Assembly: GCA_944320815.1 (NCBI GenBank)
Contig: CALUIZ010000008.1
Location: 43,985-107,984 of the forward strand
DNA length: 64,000 bases
Reading direction: 5' to 3'
Source: an uncultured Phocaeicola sp.
Lineage (GTDB): Bacteria; Bacteroidota; Bacteroidia; Bacteroidales; Bacteroidaceae
Shown here: piece after piece, positions 62,507 through 64,000 of the stretch
How the letters are laid out: every line of letters starts with the position of its first letter
Numbering within the stretch: the first letter of the stretch is position 1
Notes under the pieces: model-generated
Databases searched by the model: none
Seen by the model: the letters and a program-made list of their open reading frames with translations, nothing else
What the model was told of the DNA's origin: nothing
Made by a program: the position numbers and the translations under genes

Positions 62507-63847
62507 ATGGCTCAGAAACTTTGGGAAAAGAGTGTTCAGGTAAACGCTGAAATCGACCGTTTTACGGTGGGACGTGACCGTGAAATGGATCTTTACCTGG
62601 CTAAATATGACGTGTTGGGTTCGATGGCCCATATCACGATGCTCGAAAGCATCGGTCTGCTGGAAGCGGGAGAACTTGAGGTTCTCCTGGAGGAACTCAA
62701 GAAAATATACGCATCGGCCGAACGTGGCGAGTTTGTGATTGAAGACGGGGTAGAGGACGTGCATTCTCAGGTGGAACTTATGCTGACACGCAGCCTGGGG
62801 GATGTCGGCAAGAAAATCCACAGCGGGCGTTCGCGGAACGACCAGGTGCTGGTGGATCTCAAATTGTTTACCCGCGCCCGCCTGAAAGAAATCGTGGAGT
62901 CCGTGGAGCGTCTGTTTCATGTGCTGGTTTCGCAGAGCAACCGCTATAAGGATGTGCTGATGCCCGGTTATACGCATCTGCAGATAGCCATGCCTTCTTC
63001 CTTCGGATTGTGGTTCGGCGCGTATGCGGAAAGTCTGGTGGATGACATGATGTTCCTGCAGGCTGCCTATAGGATGTGTAACCGGAATCCGTTGGGGTCT
63101 GCTGCGGGATATGGTTCCTCGTTTCCCCTGAATCGTGAGATGACGACACGCCTTCTTGGGTTTGATTCGATGAACTATAATGTGGTTTATGCGCAGATGG
63201 GACGCGGAAAGATGGAGCGTAACGTGTTGTTTGCTCTGGCTTCTGTCGCCGGTACTTTGTCCAAGATGGCTTTTGACGCATGTATGTTCAGCTGTCAGAA
63301 TTTCGGTTTTGTCAAACTGCCGGATGAATGCACGACGGGCTCAAGCATCATGCCCCACAAGAAGAATCCTGATGTGTTTGAACTGACCCGTGCCAAATGC
63401 AACAAGATACAGGCTCTTCCCCAGCAGGTGATGATGATAATCAACAATCTTCCTTCGGGATATTTCCGTGACCTGCAGATTATTAAGGAACTGTTCCTCC
63501 CGGCTTTTGATGAGTTGGAGGATTGCCTTCAGATGGCGACCTACATCATGGACAAGATAAAGATCAACGAGCATATTCTGGATGATGAGAAGTATCTTTA
63601 TATGTTCAGCGTGGAAGAAGTGAATCGTCTTGCTGCGGAAGGAATGCCTTTCCGTGATGCTTATAAGAAGGTGGGACTGGATATAGAAGCCGGAAAGTTT
63701 ACTCATAGGATGGAGGTGCATCATACGCATGAGGGAAGCATCGGCAACCTGTGCAATGACCGGATTGAGGCATTGATGAAACAGACCTTGGAAGGATTTG
63801 ATTTCAAGGCAGTGGAAGCGGCAGAAAGAGCACTTCTGGGGCGTTGA
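62507..63847 (+). CDS. argH: Argininosuccinate lyase
   Basis: 446 residues of the fumarase/aspartase superfamily. Substrate-binding IHSGRSRNDQV, PGYTHLQIAMPSSFG and the mobile signature loop GSSIMPHKKNPD with the catalytic Ser are present. It releases arginine and fumarate, the last step of arginine synthesis. Other arg genes are not in the window. Confidence 0.96.
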   Translation: MAQKLWEKSVQVNAEIDRFTVGRDREMDLYLAKYDVLGSMAHITMLESIGLLEAGELEVLLEELKKIYASAERGEFVIEDGVEDVHSQVELMLTRSLGDVGKKIHSGRSRNDQVLVDLKLFTRARLKEIVESVERLFHVLVSQSNRYKDVLMPGYTHLQIAMPSSFGLWFGAYAESLVDDMMFLQAAYRMCNRNPLGSAAGYGSSFPLNREMTTRLLGFDSMNYNVVYAQMGRGKMERNVLFALASVAGTLSKMAFDACMFSCQNFGFVKLPDECTTGSSIMPHKKNPDVFELTRAKCNKIQALPQQVMMIINNLPSGYFRDLQIIKELFLPAFDELEDCLQMATYIMDKIKINEHILDDEKYLYMFSVEEVNRLAAEGMPFRDAYKKVGLDIEAGKFTHRMEVHHTHEGSIGNLCNDRIEALMKQTLEGFDFKAVEAAERALLGR

Positions 63848-63883
63848 AAATATATTCTTCCTTGAAAGAAAACGGGGGAAATG

Positions 63884-63915
63884 TTTGGAAGCTAGCTTAA
63901 AAGTGCCTACATTTG
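63884..63915 (+). promoter_or_regulatory. Promoter of the tRNA-Gly gene
   Basis: TTTG (63884-63887), 20 bp, TACATTTG (63908-63915), ending 11 bp before the tRNA. Confidence 0.7.
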
Positions 63916-63926
63916 CACCCGTCAAT

Positions 63927-63999
63927 GCGGAAATAGCTCAGTTGGTAGAGCACAACCTTGCCAAGGTTGGGGTCGCGAGTTCGAGTCTCGTTTTCCGCT
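63927..63999 (+). tRNA. tRNA-Gly (anticodon GCC)
   Basis: 73 nt cloverleaf: acceptor GCGGAAA/TTTCCGC, D-arm GCTC...GAGC, anticodon loop CTTGCCAAG, T-loop GTTCGAGTC, discriminator T. The window ends within the 3' CCA region. Confidence 0.95.
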
Positions 64000-64000
64000 C

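Overview
The window reads as a chromosomal stretch of a gut-type Bacteroidales, most likely Bacteroidaceae (Bacteroides/Phocaeicola). The reasons are repeated promoters of the Bacteroides type (TTTG, about 19-20 bp, TAnnTTTG), DUF6242 and DUF4491 proteins, an anaerobic sulfatase-maturase, exported proteins whose mature ends begin with Gln, and a surface polysaccharide locus preceded by a tyrosine recombinase and an invertible promoter. The species cannot be fixed from this sequence alone.

Layout. 1-1600 (minus): start of uppS and a DUF6242 lipoprotein. 1888-24110 (plus): tyrosine recombinase, an invertible segment (3196-3620) whose promoter now points away from the locus, a NusG/UpxY-like antiterminator, then a polysaccharide operon. 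That operon holds UDP-glucose dehydrogenase, UDP-glucuronate epimerase, Wzx, Wzy, eight glycosyltransferases, a TupA-like ATP-grasp enzyme, an F420-hydrogenase-beta-like/pyruvyl-transferase pair, a membrane acyltransferase, a radical SAM protein and a small membrane protein. Two neighbouring genes carry long G/C homopolymers: a GT2 gene is in frame with nine G, and the acyltransferase is out of frame with eight C. The locus may therefore be switched as a whole by inversion and trimmed gene by gene by slipped-strand mispairing.

24270-36800: alkaline phosphatase; an AraC regulator with an ECF S-component, divergent from a TonB-dependent receptor; a minus-strand group with anaerobic sulfatase maturase, LMW protein tyrosine phosphatase, PHP phosphatase and PriA; a small beta-barrel protein; and ThiL. 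36795-43962 (minus): purine nucleoside phosphorylase, LpxK, SppA, SufE, a probable glutaminyl cyclase lipoprotein, and a fusion of a gamma-glutamyl hydrolase with a dipeptidase. 44043-46090 (plus): the ptb-buk pair.

46091-51564 looks like a small integrated island. One AT-rich gene encodes a 1605-residue protein with an N-terminal GHKL/sacsin-like ATPase and a C-terminal SF1 helicase. It is bracketed by about 190-bp direct repeats made from the terminator and 3' end of the resident DUF4491 gene. I regard it as a candidate single-gene defence system; no function has been shown here.

51437-64000: DUF4491 and Lrp (minus); NUDIX hydrolase, a TPR protein and an outer-membrane barrel (plus); RibD (minus); then PrmC, RecX, ComF-type phosphoribosyltransferase, PyrE, an SRPBCC protein, ArgH and tRNA-Gly(GCC) (plus). 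A family of imperfect 22-bp tandem repeats recurs in at least five intergenic gaps (near 29.5, 34.9, 42.0, 52.5 and 59.1 kb).
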